Assembly (NCBI GenBank): GCA_964577295.1
Contig: CAZNYN010000001.1
Coordinates: 62,001-126,000 of the forward strand
Origin: CAZNYN01 sp964577295
GTDB taxonomy: Bacteria; Synergistota; Synergistia; Synergistales; Synergistaceae
Direction: 5' to 3'
DNA length: 64,000 nucleotides
Part shown: positions 8,690 to 16,181 of the stretch, piece after piece
How the letters are laid out: each line of letters begins with the position of its first letter
How positions within the stretch are numbered: position 1 is the first letter of the stretch
The notes under the pieces: model-generated
Told to the model about the DNA's origin: nothing
Seen by the model: only the letters and a program-made list of their open reading frames with translations
The model's database searches: none
Translations under genes and position numbers: made by a program

Positions 8690-9706
8690 TCAGCGTACCA
8701 TTGCGATAATATCGGCAAGCAGGGCCTGAGCCGTCTCTCGCCTGCCCGCCCCCGCACCGATGAAAGTAACGTCTCCTAAGTTATCTGTCGTTACGGTAAG
8801 CGCGTTCACCGCTCCGTTGATAGATGCCAGGGGCGCTGAAAAGGGAACCTTCATTGGCTTAACATAGCCCGAAAGTTTGCCGTTATCGTTCTTTATTCCA
8901 GCTATGAGTTTGATGGCGCAGGATACTTTTCGGGCGGCATCGATATCTTCCGAAGTTATAGCCGTTATGCCTGTTCTGTCTATCTCCGAAACGGGCATAT
9001 CCTTATTAAAGAATATCTTTGCCATTATGGATACTTTAACTGCCGCATCCCATCCCTCTACATCGCCTGTGGGGTCAGCCTCCGCATAGCCAAGCTCCGT
9101 TGCCTCCGTAAGGGCGGATAAGTATGTCTTTCCTTCCGCCATCTTTGTAAGTATAAAATTTGTAGTGCCGTTTAAAATTCCCTCCGCTTTTTGAATCTCA
9201 CATCCGGCAAGCCCCGCAGTAACTCCGTTTATGACAGGAGTTCCCGCCATGATTACTCCCTCATAGCGCAATTTAGCGCCGGATTTTTCGGCGGCAAGAT
9301 TAAGCTCGGAGAATTTCAAAGCTATGGGGCCTTTATTTGTTGTTGTTACATTAACTCCCATCTCCAGAGCAGACATTACATGGGAAAGCCCGGGCTCTCC
9401 GGTTGTCAAATCCGTAGGAGTTGCCTCCGCAAGTATTGTCGCTCCCGATTTTTCCAAAAGCTCGGAAAAAGAGCCCGAAGCCTGCGGAAATTTCTTAAAA
9501 GAACCGTTCTCGCGCAGTTCATCTATAATTTCTTCTATATTAAGCCCGTCGGGGTTCATCACAGTGCCTTTGGAGCGTCCCGAAATCAATGTAACGATAT
9601 ACTCAAAACCGTATTTGCTCTTAAGCTCGGCTCTCTTTTCATGAAGCAGCTCCAACAGTGCCGCACCGACATTGCCGCAGCCGGCTATCGCTATTTTATT
9701 AATCAT
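8690..9706 (-). CDS. hom: homoserine dehydrogenase (no ACT domain)
   Basis: A 338-residue NAD(P)-dependent homoserine dehydrogenase, which makes homoserine from aspartate semialdehyde for threonine and methionine synthesis. Visible motifs are the Rossmann GCGNVG at the N terminus, TTNKGPIA, the GILNGTTNFIL substrate loop and EADPTGDVEGWDAAVK with the catalytic lysine. The protein ends after the catalytic domain, so the C-terminal ACT domain that gives threonine feedback in many homologues is absent. The frame runs 56 codons further upstream, but the ATG at 9706 has GGGAGG seven bases upstream and starts right at the NAD fold. Confidence 0.92.
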   Translation of the reverse strand: MINKIAIAGCGNVGAALLELLHEKRAELKSKYGFEYIVTLISGRSKGTVMNPDGLNIEEIIDELRENGSFKKFPQASGSFSELLEKSGATILAEATPTDLTTGEPGLSHVMSALEMGVNVTTTNKGPIALKFSELNLAAEKSGAKLRYEGVIMAGTPVINGVTAGLAGCEIQKAEGILNGTTNFILTKMAEGKTYLSALTEATELGYAEADPTGDVEGWDAAVKVSIMAKIFFNKDMPVSEIDRTGITAITSEDIDAARKVSCAIKLIAGIKNDNGKLSGYVKPMKVPFSAPLASINGAVNALTVTTDNLGDVTFIGAGAGRRETAQALLADIIAMVR

Positions 9707-9880
9707 AGTTATACCTCCCGCATAAAACATACATAAATTTTTGTCAGTATACCATAAAGCTTTCACAAGGCAACGATGGCATCTATATATTGCAGGGAAA
9801 GATATTAGGCAGAGACGCAGATTGGCAAGTTGAGCATGTAACTGTTTTCTGCCTAAGTTCGCCTTGCTGCACATAAGTGT

Positions 9881-9908
9881 AAAAAAGGAGAGCCATATAG
9901 GCTCTCCC
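9881..9908 (-). terminator. terminator of the helicase gene
   Basis: GGAGAGCC and GGCTCTCC form a stem around a short ATATA loop. Read on the minus strand it is followed by TTTTTT, so it terminates the helicase transcript. Confidence 0.85.
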
Positions 9909-9924
9909 TGTCGTTCTGTATTTT

Positions 9925-11754
9925 TTACTTTGAGAAGCGTCTTCTCTTGGGTCTGTCTCCGTCTCTTGAACCTTCCTGTCTGTGGTCACGGTCTCTGCGC
10001 GGAGGTCTTGAGTCGCCTCTGTAGTTGTCTCTTGAGCTTTCACGGCGTTCTCCGCTTCCCTCTATCTGGCGTACCGAGGAAGTATTGAGTCCTTCGCGTG
10101 CGAGGCGGTCTTTGCGTGAATCAAATAGAGCTGCACCCTTTGCGGAGAGCTCAACCGTAGCTCCGTTATCGCGCAGTTTGATGTTGCCGACATCCTCGCG
10201 TCCTACGCCTATGCAGCGGCATATCATGCCGAGAAGCGGCCCTACTTCCCATCCGTCTTTGCGGCCTTCCGCAAACTGAACGGCTATTCCTCCGCCCATT
10301 TCGGGGCGCTGGAAGCGTTCCTTCTTGCCCGAGTTTCCGCCTCTGTCTCCGCGGTCGCCTCTGTCGGAGCTGCGGCCCGGTTTCTGCGATGAATCGCGGC
10401 GTCCCTTTTCTCTGTTCATTTCAAGCTCTACATCCTCACGGATGGAGTAGCCGGATGGCTGATCTCCGTAGGCCTTTGCCAAGAGTCCCGAAACAAGCAT
10501 AAGAGCTTCGTCACGTGTAAGAAGTTCCTCCGCCCAGGACTGGAACTCTGTCGACTCAAGTGCATGTTCGAGAATTATCTTCTCAAAACGCACTCTGGAC
10601 TGTCCTTCTATCTCTGCGGCATCGGGAGCGGGAATCCACTCCATCTTCATCTTTGAGCCCGCGTTCTGAGCCATAAACTTGAACTGGCGTGCTTCGCGCG
10701 CAGTAAGAAGGAGCATGTTGCTGCCTTCATGTCCCGCGCGTCCTGTACGGCCGCTGCGGTGAACGAATGATTCGAGGTTCTGCGGAAGTCCGAACTGTAT
10801 TACGTGGCTTACCGCGTCTATGTCAAGTCCTCTTGCGGCAACGTCTGTCGCTACAAGAATTGAGACTCTACCTCCGCGGAGTGCGCCCAAAGCGCTGTTT
10901 CTCTCGCGCTGGCTCATATCTCCGTGGATAGCGGTTGCGCGGAAACCTATGTCGCAAAGTTTGTCCGCTATATCCTGAGTTTCCGCTCTTGTGCCGCAGA
11001 AGAGCAGGGCGCGGCTGGGAGCTTCCCATATAAGCACATTGGTAAGTCCTTCAAAACGCTTGCGTGAAGGAACGATGTAAGCTTTCTGTGTGATATCCTC
11101 GTGTGTTGTTATGTCGGATACGAGAGAGATCTTTTTCGGTGCGTCGAGGTACTGTCTCGCCAGTGACATAACTTCTGGCGGCATTGTGGCCGAGAAGAGC
11201 CATGTTCTCTCCGCATGGGGAACCGCCTCTAAAATAGCTTCCATTTCATCGCGGAAGCCCATGTCAAGCATGTGGTCGCCTTCGTCCAGTACAACGCTTG
11301 CGATGGCGTCGCCTTTGAAAGTGCCTCTTCTGATGTGGTCCAAGAGTCTGCCGGGTGTGCCGACAACTACATTTGCTCCGTCACGCAGTGAGCGTATCTG
11401 GCGCTCCATGTCGAGACCTCCGACAAGTGTTGCCACTCGTACTCCGCAGCCTGCTCCGACCCATGCGAATTCGCGTGCAGTCTGCTGTGCAAGCTCGCGT
11501 GTGGGTGAGAGGACAACTATCTGAGGCTCTCTTAAAGATGTGTTCATTGCGTTAATAAGAGGCAGTGCGAATGCCAGTGTCTTTCCTGAGCCTGTTCTGG
11601 CCTGTACAATTATGTCTGTCTCTATAAGAGATTCATCTTCGAGTACTCTTACCTGTACCGGCATTGGTGACTCAAAGCCTTTGTGCTCAAGTGCACTGAC
11701 AAGCTCCGGACGCAGATTAAAATCTGCGAATTTGATTGATGTATCCTGTGTCAT
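9925..11754 (-). CDS. DEAD-box RNA helicase with DbpA-like C-terminal domain
   Basis: A 609-residue ATP-dependent RNA helicase, expected to act in ribosome assembly or RNA decay, often at low temperature. The Q motif and Walker A (ARTGSGKT, residues ~52-59), TPGR, SAT, ATDVAARGLDID and HRSGRTGRAG are all present. Motif II reads DEGD (residues 157-160) instead of DEAD. Residues ~465-535 look like the RRM-like DbpA RNA-binding domain, and residues ~555-609 are an Arg/Gly/Asp-rich disordered tail; a second RGD-repeat segment lies near 440-460. The ATG follows GGGGAGGAATTCCAATA. A long structured leader precedes it, suggesting RNA-level control. Confidence 0.93.
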   Translation of the reverse strand: MTQDTSIKFADFNLRPELVSALEHKGFESPMPVQVRVLEDESLIETDIIVQARTGSGKTLAFALPLINAMNTSLREPQIVVLSPTRELAQQTAREFAWVGAGCGVRVATLVGGLDMERQIRSLRDGANVVVGTPGRLLDHIRRGTFKGDAIASVVLDEGDHMLDMGFRDEMEAILEAVPHAERTWLFSATMPPEVMSLARQYLDAPKKISLVSDITTHEDITQKAYIVPSRKRFEGLTNVLIWEAPSRALLFCGTRAETQDIADKLCDIGFRATAIHGDMSQRERNSALGALRGGRVSILVATDVAARGLDIDAVSHVIQFGLPQNLESFVHRSGRTGRAGHEGSNMLLLTAREARQFKFMAQNAGSKMKMEWIPAPDAAEIEGQSRVRFEKIILEHALESTEFQSWAEELLTRDEALMLVSGLLAKAYGDQPSGYSIREDVELEMNREKGRRDSSQKPGRSSDRGDRGDRGGNSGKKERFQRPEMGGGIAVQFAEGRKDGWEVGPLLGMICRCIGVGREDVGNIKLRDNGATVELSAKGAALFDSRKDRLAREGLNTSSVRQIEGSGERRESSRDNYRGDSRPPRRDRDHRQEGSRDGDRPKRRRFSK

Positions 11755-11947
11755 TATTGGAATTCCTCCCCAAGTTTGCGCCGTTGCACGAAATCCCTAC
11801 GTATGGCGCAACCCGAGTAAGGTGATCGTAATACTTCCCCAATGAAACAAGCCGCGATAGGCGGAAGGGTGTTTCAGCAACAGCGGTGGCTTCTATGAGC
11901 CGATTGATTGGACTTGCGTCCGAAATGTAGGGTCTGCTGACCGCAAC
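11755..11947 (-). ncRNA. structured 5' leader of the helicase mRNA
   Basis: About 190 bases that are much more GC-rich than the sequence upstream and fold into consecutive hairpins. TTGCGCC pairs with GGCGCAA (11776-11811). TGAAAC pairs with GTTTCA around an inner CCGC/GCGG stem (11843-11876). GGCT pairs with AGCC (11888-11901), and GGAC with GTCC (11910-11922). Position between promoter and start codon makes it a cis-regulatory leader, possibly for autoregulation or cold response. I do not recognise a known riboswitch or RNA family, so function is inferred from position only. Confidence 0.5.
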
Positions 11948-11953
11948 TGATGA

Positions 11954-11981
11954 ATTATCTATGATACAGAAAAAAAGTCAA
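11954..11981 (-). promoter_or_regulatory. sigma-70 promoter of the helicase gene
   Basis: On the minus strand TTGACT, a 16-base spacer and GATAAT. Transcription would start near 11947, giving the ~190-nt structured leader. Confidence 0.55.
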
Positions 11982-12182
11982 TGGGTAAAAGAACTTATTT
12001 GGCAGTTTTTACAAAAAAATCATATTTTAAAAAACGTCATATATAAATATTTTTGATTATGCTCTATGTTTTTTAAATGCTTTGGCTTGAGAAGTGCCTA
12101 TTATATTTAAGTAAAAAGGTTTGTTTTATCTATTTTGTAATATTATAAAACTCCACATTTACTGTTCTGCGTTAAAAAATGT

Positions 12183-12211
12183 TTGACATGAAGAAGCGCG
12201 CGTGTTAGAAT
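12183..12211 (+). promoter_or_regulatory. strong sigma-70 promoter of the oxidoreductase operon
   Basis: TTGACA, an exact 17-base spacer and TAGAAT. An inverted repeat (TCCCTCT, ten bases, AGAGGGA) at 12211-12234 covers the expected start site and could be an operator. Transcription would start near 12218, 27 bases before the leader-peptide ATG. Confidence 0.8.
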
Positions 12212-12244
12212 CCCTCTATTCTGTAAGAGAGGGAGGAAGCGGTA

Positions 12245-12322
12245 ATGTTGAAAAATGTAATGAATCAGAACATTATTATAATAATTATTAACGCGGCTCC
12301 TCCTCGCAGGATCGGCGCTTAG
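12245..12322 (+). CDS. isoleucine-rich leader peptide of an attenuator
   Basis: A 25-codon leader peptide with six consecutive isoleucine codons (codons 10-15: AUU AUU AUA AUA AUU AUU), then Asn-Ala-Ala-Pro-Pro-Arg-Arg, one more Ile and a TAG stop. The ATG follows GGGAGGAAG at a good distance. The composition is that of ilv-type leader peptides, which sense charged tRNA-Ile through ribosome stalling. Antiterminator and terminator elements immediately downstream complete the system. This reading is from the sequence itself; that it controls the downstream operon follows from position and from established attenuation mechanisms. Confidence 0.88.
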   Translation: MLKNVMNQNIIIIIINAAPPRRIGA

Positions 12323-12377
12323 CGCTGTTTGTCAAGCGAGCTTCGGAGCCCTTCACTTTGAGGGGCTCCGTTTTTTT
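12295..12377 (+). promoter_or_regulatory. transcription attenuator with antiterminator and terminator
   Basis: The terminator is CGGAGCCC (12344-12351) paired with GGGCTCCG (12363-12370) and followed by seven Ts. The competing antiterminator pairs GGCTCC (12295-12300) with GGAGCC (12345-12350) and CTCGC (12303-12307) with GCGAG (12336-12340), using up the 5' arm of the terminator. The 5' antiterminator arm lies just after the Ile codon run. A ribosome stalled at Ile codons would leave that arm free and let transcription proceed. A ribosome that reads to the TAG would cover it and allow termination. Low charged tRNA-Ile therefore should switch the operon on. Confidence 0.85.
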
Positions 12378-12409
12378 ATGTTTTTAAAAAATTAAGGAGG
12401 AATATTATT

Positions 12410-12991
12410 ATGGCAAACGCAAACAGAACAATCGAAGTACGCTGGCACGGACGCGGAGGACAGGGAGCAAAGAGCGCATCTGCTATATTGGCGGAGGTTC
12501 TTTTCGAGGGTGGCAAATTTGTCCAGGCGTTTCCCGAATACGGTGCAGAGCGTCAGGGCGCTCCGATGAGAGCTTACAACAGAGTTTCCGACAGCCCTAT
12601 TCGCCGCCGCTGCAGCGTACAGAACCCCAATATAGTTGTCGTCGTAGATCCTACGATGGTTGAGAGCGCAAACCCCTCCGAAGGCTGTGCAAAGGATGCC
12701 GTCTACCTTGTCAATACACCCGATGACGCGAAAACACTTCGCTCAAGACTCAATTTGGGTACGCAGGCGAAAGTTCTGGTTGTAGACGCGACAAAAATAA
12801 CACTTGAAGAACTTGGACAGAACAGGCCGAACGCGCCTCTTCTCGGAGCTCTTTCAAAGGTGTTCAGCGATGTTCCGGTAGAGACATTCGCCGACCATTT
12901 CATAAATAAGATGAAGCAGCTATCCCCGAAAGTTCTCGAGGCGAACCGCCGCGCTATAATGCGCGGACGCGATGAGGCTGTGTACGCATGA
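12410..12991 (+). CDS. 2-oxoacid:ferredoxin oxidoreductase, gamma subunit
   Basis: A 193-residue gamma subunit of a four-subunit pyruvate/2-oxoisovalerate:ferredoxin oxidoreductase. It has the typical HGRGGQGAKSASAILAE start and FPEYGAERQGAPMRAY, which contribute to the CoA-side architecture of the complex. It is first in the order gamma-delta-alpha-beta, the usual order for archaeal-type POR/VOR enzymes. The ATG follows AGGAGGAATATT. Expression should be governed by the upstream Ile attenuator. The stop overlaps the start of the delta gene by four bases, implying translational coupling. Confidence 0.92.
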   Translation: MANANRTIEVRWHGRGGQGAKSASAILAEVLFEGGKFVQAFPEYGAERQGAPMRAYNRVSDSPIRRRCSVQNPNIVVVVDPTMVESANPSEGCAKDAVYLVNTPDDAKTLRSRLNLGTQAKVLVVDATKITLEELGQNRPNAPLLGALSKVFSDVPVETFADHFINKMKQLSPKVLEANRRAIMRGRDEAVYA

Positions 12992-13332
12992 GCAAGCACC
13001 CATGCTGGCAGGATATAACGCCCGGAACAGTGGCTTTCGGTGCGTCTGCCCTTGAAGTAGAGACAGGTTTGTGGCGCAGCATCCGCCCTGTGCTTGATGC
13101 TCAAAAGTGCGTATCATGCCTAAAATGCTGGGTACAGTGCCCCGATATGTCCATACTCACGGATGATAACGGACGAGTCTGCGGCATAAATCTGTTTTAC
13201 TGCAAAGGCTGCGGCATCTGTTCGGAAGTGTGCCCAGTAAAGGCGATATCAATGCATCCCGAATCTGACTTCGCGGATGAGGAAAGAGAACATGGAGAAG
13301 ACCCCGGGAGTGTTGGTGAATATGTCAAATAA
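12988..13332 (+). CDS. 2-oxoacid:ferredoxin oxidoreductase, delta (ferredoxin) subunit
   Basis: A 114-residue electron-transfer subunit with two 4Fe-4S cluster motifs: CVSCLKCWVQCP and CKGCGICSEVCP. It passes electrons from the thiamine site to external ferredoxin. The start overlaps the gamma stop (ATGA) and the end overlaps the alpha start by 11 bases, so the subunits are translationally coupled. The Cys-Pro endings of both motifs are typical of bacterial-type 2[4Fe-4S] ferredoxins. Confidence 0.93.
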   Translation: MSKHPCWQDITPGTVAFGASALEVETGLWRSIRPVLDAQKCVSCLKCWVQCPDMSILTDDNGRVCGINLFYCKGCGICSEVCPVKAISMHPESDFADEEREHGEDPGSVGEYVK

Positions 13333-14515
13333 AAGAAAAGAAATGACCTCAGGCAACCTTGCCTTTGCCGAGGCAATGAGGCAGATAAACCCCGATGTTG
13401 TGGCGGCATACCCGATAACGCCTTCGACTGAAATTCCCGTACGTTTTGCGGAATTTGTAGCAAACGGGCAGGTGGATTCGGAATATGTGGCAGTAGAGAG
13501 CGAGCACTCCGCAATAACGGCATGTGTCGGAGCATCGGCTGCGGGAGCCAGAGTCATGACCGCATCAAGCGCGAACGGTGTAGCTCTCATGCATGAAATT
13601 TTTCCCATAGCGGCGGCATTCAGGGCTCCCATTGTCTTCGGGCTTGTCAACAGATGTCTGGGTGCGCCGGTAAACATCCACTGTGACCACTCCGACAGTA
13701 TGCCGGAGCGGGATTCGGGCTGGATACAGATATACTGCGAAGACGCTCAGGAAGTTTACGACAGCGTGCTTCTTGCGGTGCGCCTTGCGGAACACAAAGA
13801 TGTTCTTACTCCCGTATTTGTATGTCAGGACGGATTTATAACAAGCCATTGCTATGAGCCTGTCGAACTTCTTGGTGACAGCACAGTCAAAAATTTTGTC
13901 GGGGAGCGTAACCCTAAATTTCCCCTTCTTGATGTGGAAAATCCCGTCTCCTATGGCTCTTTTACCATGTCGGAATACTATTTTGAAATCAAGCGGAATC
14001 AGATGGAAGGCATGAACAACGTATTTAAAGTATATAAAGAGCTTTCCTCCGAACTCGCAGAAGAGACGGGGCGGGAATACTGCCCTATAGATGCTTACAG
14101 AACCGAAGATGCGGATTATCTGATTGTGATAATGTCATCCGCAGCAGGTGTGGTTAAAGACGTAGTCGACGAAATGCGCGAGGATGGAATAAAAGTTGGA
14201 TGTCTTCGCGTCCGCTTCTTCCGTCCCTTCCCGAAAGACGATTTGATGAAACTTGTCAACGGCAAGAAGGGTGTAGCCGTTCTAGACAGGAGCGCCAGCA
14301 TTGGCGGAACTGCGCCTCTCGCTGCGGAAGTTAAATCTGCTCTTTACTCTCTTGATCAGAGAGTGCCTGTTCAGGAATATATATTCGGCCTTGGAGGCAG
14401 GGATTTTTACCCCAAAGACGCGGAGCGTGTATTCTGCAATCTTGCGGATAATAATTACAGTTCCGATGTTCGTTACATAGGCCTTCTTGAGAAGGAGAAT
14501 AACAATGTCGATTAA
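13322..14515 (+). CDS. 2-oxoacid:ferredoxin oxidoreductase, alpha subunit
   Basis: A 397-residue alpha subunit with the pyrimidine-binding domain of the thiamine-diphosphate enzyme near the N terminus (AAYPITPSTEIP), then the SANGVALMHEI segment and an ESEHSA motif. The frame is open 15 codons upstream, inside the delta gene, but the ATG at 13322 has a GGGAG site upstream and fits family N termini. It overlaps delta at the 5' end and beta at the 3' end by 11 bases each. The family includes pyruvate, 2-oxobutyrate and branched-chain 2-oxoacid enzymes; residues visible here do not fix the substrate. Confidence 0.92.
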   Translation: MSNKRKEMTSGNLAFAEAMRQINPDVVAAYPITPSTEIPVRFAEFVANGQVDSEYVAVESEHSAITACVGASAAGARVMTASSANGVALMHEIFPIAAAFRAPIVFGLVNRCLGAPVNIHCDHSDSMPERDSGWIQIYCEDAQEVYDSVLLAVRLAEHKDVLTPVFVCQDGFITSHCYEPVELLGDSTVKNFVGERNPKFPLLDVENPVSYGSFTMSEYYFEIKRNQMEGMNNVFKVYKELSSELAEETGREYCPIDAYRTEDADYLIVIMSSAAGVVKDVVDEMREDGIKVGCLRVRFFRPFPKDDLMKLVNGKKGVAVLDRSASIGGTAPLAAEVKSALYSLDQRVPVQEYIFGLGGRDFYPKDAERVFCNLADNNYSSDVRYIGLLEKENNNVD

Positions 14516-15440
14516 CGTAAAAGAACTCACACAGAAAAAAAATCCGCTTACGCAAGGACACCGCATGTGCCCAGGCTGCGGGGCTCCCACTGCCATACGC
14601 CAAGCCCTTATGGCTGTAGACAACCCAGTTGTTATAGTAGGTGCCACAGGGTGCATGGAAGTCTCCACAACTGTATATCCCTACAGCTCGTGGAGAGTTC
14701 CCTTCATGCATGTCGCATTTGAGAATGCAGGAGCTGGCATTTCTGGCGTCGAAGCGGCTCATAAAGTCCTCAGCAGGAAGGGCAAGGCTAAGGAAGATAT
14801 CAAATTTGTTGCTTTCGGCGGAGACGGCGGGACTTACGACATAGGTCTTCAATCTCTTTCCGGAGCTTTGGAGAGAGGGCACGACTTCACATACATTTGC
14901 TACAATAACCAGGGCTACATGAATACTGGAGCGCAGAGGAGCAGCGCCACACCCGTAAGCGCGAATGCGACGACATCTCCTGCGGGAAGCGTCATCCCAG
15001 GCAAGCTCCAGAGGGCGAAAGACCTTACGGAGATAGTAGCTGCTCACAACATTCCCTATGTGGCGCAGACAACTTTACACAACCCTGCCGACCTTATTGC
15101 GAAGGTAAAAAAAGCGGTTGAAACACCCGGCCCCGCCTTTGTCAATGTCCTTGTGCCATGCGTGCTCTTCTGGAAGGTTGACGCAAAAGACCAGGCAAAA
15201 ATATGCAAGTTGGCCGCTGACAGCAAGTTCTGGCCTGTATACGAAGTGGTAAACGGAGAATACTCCCTTTCCTACGAGCCTAAAAACGATGTCTCCATAG
15301 AGACCTTCCTGCGTGCTCAGGGAAGATACTCCCACCTTTTCAAGAAAGGCGCGGAGCGTATGGATCTTGTAGCGGCGGCACAGGCTGATGCCGACGATAG
15401 CTGGAAGAAATTACTGAAAAAGTGCGGAAGGGAAGCCTAA
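14505..15440 (+). CDS. 2-oxoacid:ferredoxin oxidoreductase, beta (TPP) subunit
   Basis: A 311-residue thiamine-diphosphate-binding subunit. It has the MCPGCGAP cluster-ligand motif, VGATGCMEVSTTVYP and the GDGGTYDIG...NNQGYMNTGAQ diphosphate-binding motif. Length and the TGC motif fit the POR/VOR type better than the shorter 2-oxoglutarate type. The ATG at 14505 follows GAAGGAGAATAACA; an in-frame ATG 18 bases earlier lacks a ribosome site. Together the complex interconverts 2-oxoacid plus CoA and acyl-CoA plus CO2 with reduced ferredoxin. The Ile-controlled attenuator suggests a role in making a precursor of isoleucine, an inference only. Confidence 0.92.
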   Translation: MSINVKELTQKKNPLTQGHRMCPGCGAPTAIRQALMAVDNPVVIVGATGCMEVSTTVYPYSSWRVPFMHVAFENAGAGISGVEAAHKVLSRKGKAKEDIKFVAFGGDGGTYDIGLQSLSGALERGHDFTYICYNNQGYMNTGAQRSSATPVSANATTSPAGSVIPGKLQRAKDLTEIVAAHNIPYVAQTTLHNPADLIAKVKKAVETPGPAFVNVLVPCVLFWKVDAKDQAKICKLAADSKFWPVYEVVNGEYSLSYEPKNDVSIETFLRAQGRYSHLFKKGAERMDLVAAAQADADDSWKKLLKKCGREA

Positions 15441-15468
15441 GCCCGCTGCTCATCCCGCTGTAAGGATA

Positions 15469-15516
15469 AAGGCGCCTCACTGCCATAATCAGGCACTGGG
15501 GCGCTTTTTATTTTTG
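15469..15516 (+). terminator. terminator of the oxidoreductase operon
   Basis: An interrupted stem from AGGCGCC to GGGCGCTTTTT with an inner CTGCC/GGCA pairing, followed by TTTTTATTTTT. Confidence 0.8.
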
Positions 15517-15574
15517 CTCTCTGCGCAATTCCTCTATCGACCATTTGCCACGGATATCTTATAATATACTATGA

Positions 15575-15588
15575 TTCAATCGGTTGCA
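15575..15588 (+). promoter_or_regulatory. LacI-type operator before the truncated regulator
   Basis: TTCAAT-CG-GTTGCA, an imperfect palindrome with the central CG and CAA/TTG half-sites typical of LacI-family operators. It lies 15 bases before the regulator's start, near TTGCCA (15545-15550) and TATACT/TATGAT -10 candidates, as expected for autoregulation. Confidence 0.5.
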
Positions 15589-15602
15589 TAGAAGGTGACG
15601 CT

Positions 15603-16181
15603 ATGAAAGTTACGATGCAGGATGTCGCGAAAGAGGCGGGAGTCGATAAGGCCACCGTCAGCAGAGTATTAAAGGGCGACCACAGAATTTCCGAAAAAAC
15701 CAGAGTGAAGGTAATAGCTGCCGTTCACAATTTGAATTACAGGCTCGACCGCAATGCACAGAACCTTTCCACAAACAAAAGCGGCTTTATCGGTGTTGTG
15801 CTCGGAGAGCTCAATCTGCCGTGGGTTGCGCCGTTTATTGCGGGACTTGACCGATCCGTGGCAAACTCGGAATATGATATCCTAATTAAATGTACTGATG
15901 GGGATCCGCGCCGCGCAGTACGGGAATTTGGCAAGATGAATGACCGATGTGTCGAAGGATTGATATGGGGGGACTCTCTTAATTCCCCTGCCGAATTTCT
16001 TCTGCCTGCGGTAACTCTTGGGTTTAAAAGGGATGACGCACTTGCAATAGTGTCGGACGATGCTCCCTTTATTCCCACATTTGAGACAGGCGCTCTGGCA
16101 GGGCGTCTTATCATAAGGGCCATAACAGGCAAGCCACTCCCAGCGCGGGAGGTCATTATAAAAGGTGCTGATGATGATTGA
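15603..16181 (+). CDS. LacI-family regulator with internally deleted sensor domain
   Basis: A 192-residue LacI-type regulator, against about 330 in the family. The N terminus has the full helix-turn-helix (VTMQDVAKEAGVDKATVSRVL) and hinge. The following ~100 residues match the N-lobe of the periplasmic-binding-like sensor. It then jumps to a sequence typical of the LacI C terminus (GRLIIRAITGKPLPAREVII). About 140 residues, most of the sensor's C-lobe, are therefore missing. It should bind DNA but may not bind a sugar or nucleoside effector normally. The stop TGA overlaps the TTG start of the binding-protein gene, so it heads the transporter operon. Confidence 0.75.
   Translation: MKVTMQDVAKEAGVDKATVSRVLKGDHRISEKTRVKVIAAVHNLNYRLDRNAQNLSTNKSGFIGVVLGELNLPWVAPFIAGLDRSVANSEYDILIKCTDGDPRRAVREFGKMNDRCVEGLIWGDSLNSPAEFLLPAVTLGFKRDDALAIVSDDAPFIPTFETGALAGRLIIRAITGKPLPAREVIIKGADDD

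Noticed and set aside
12212..12234. Hairpin CCCTCT/AGAGGG as an RNA element hiding the leader-peptide ribosome site
   Set aside because: The promoter at 12183-12211 predicts a start near 12218, so the 5' arm would not be transcribed; kept only as a possible DNA operator.
14331..15047. 238-codon minus-strand frame opposite the oxidoreductase alpha and beta genes
   Set aside because: Composition is Cys/Arg/Ser-rich noise and it crosses two motif-rich subunit genes.
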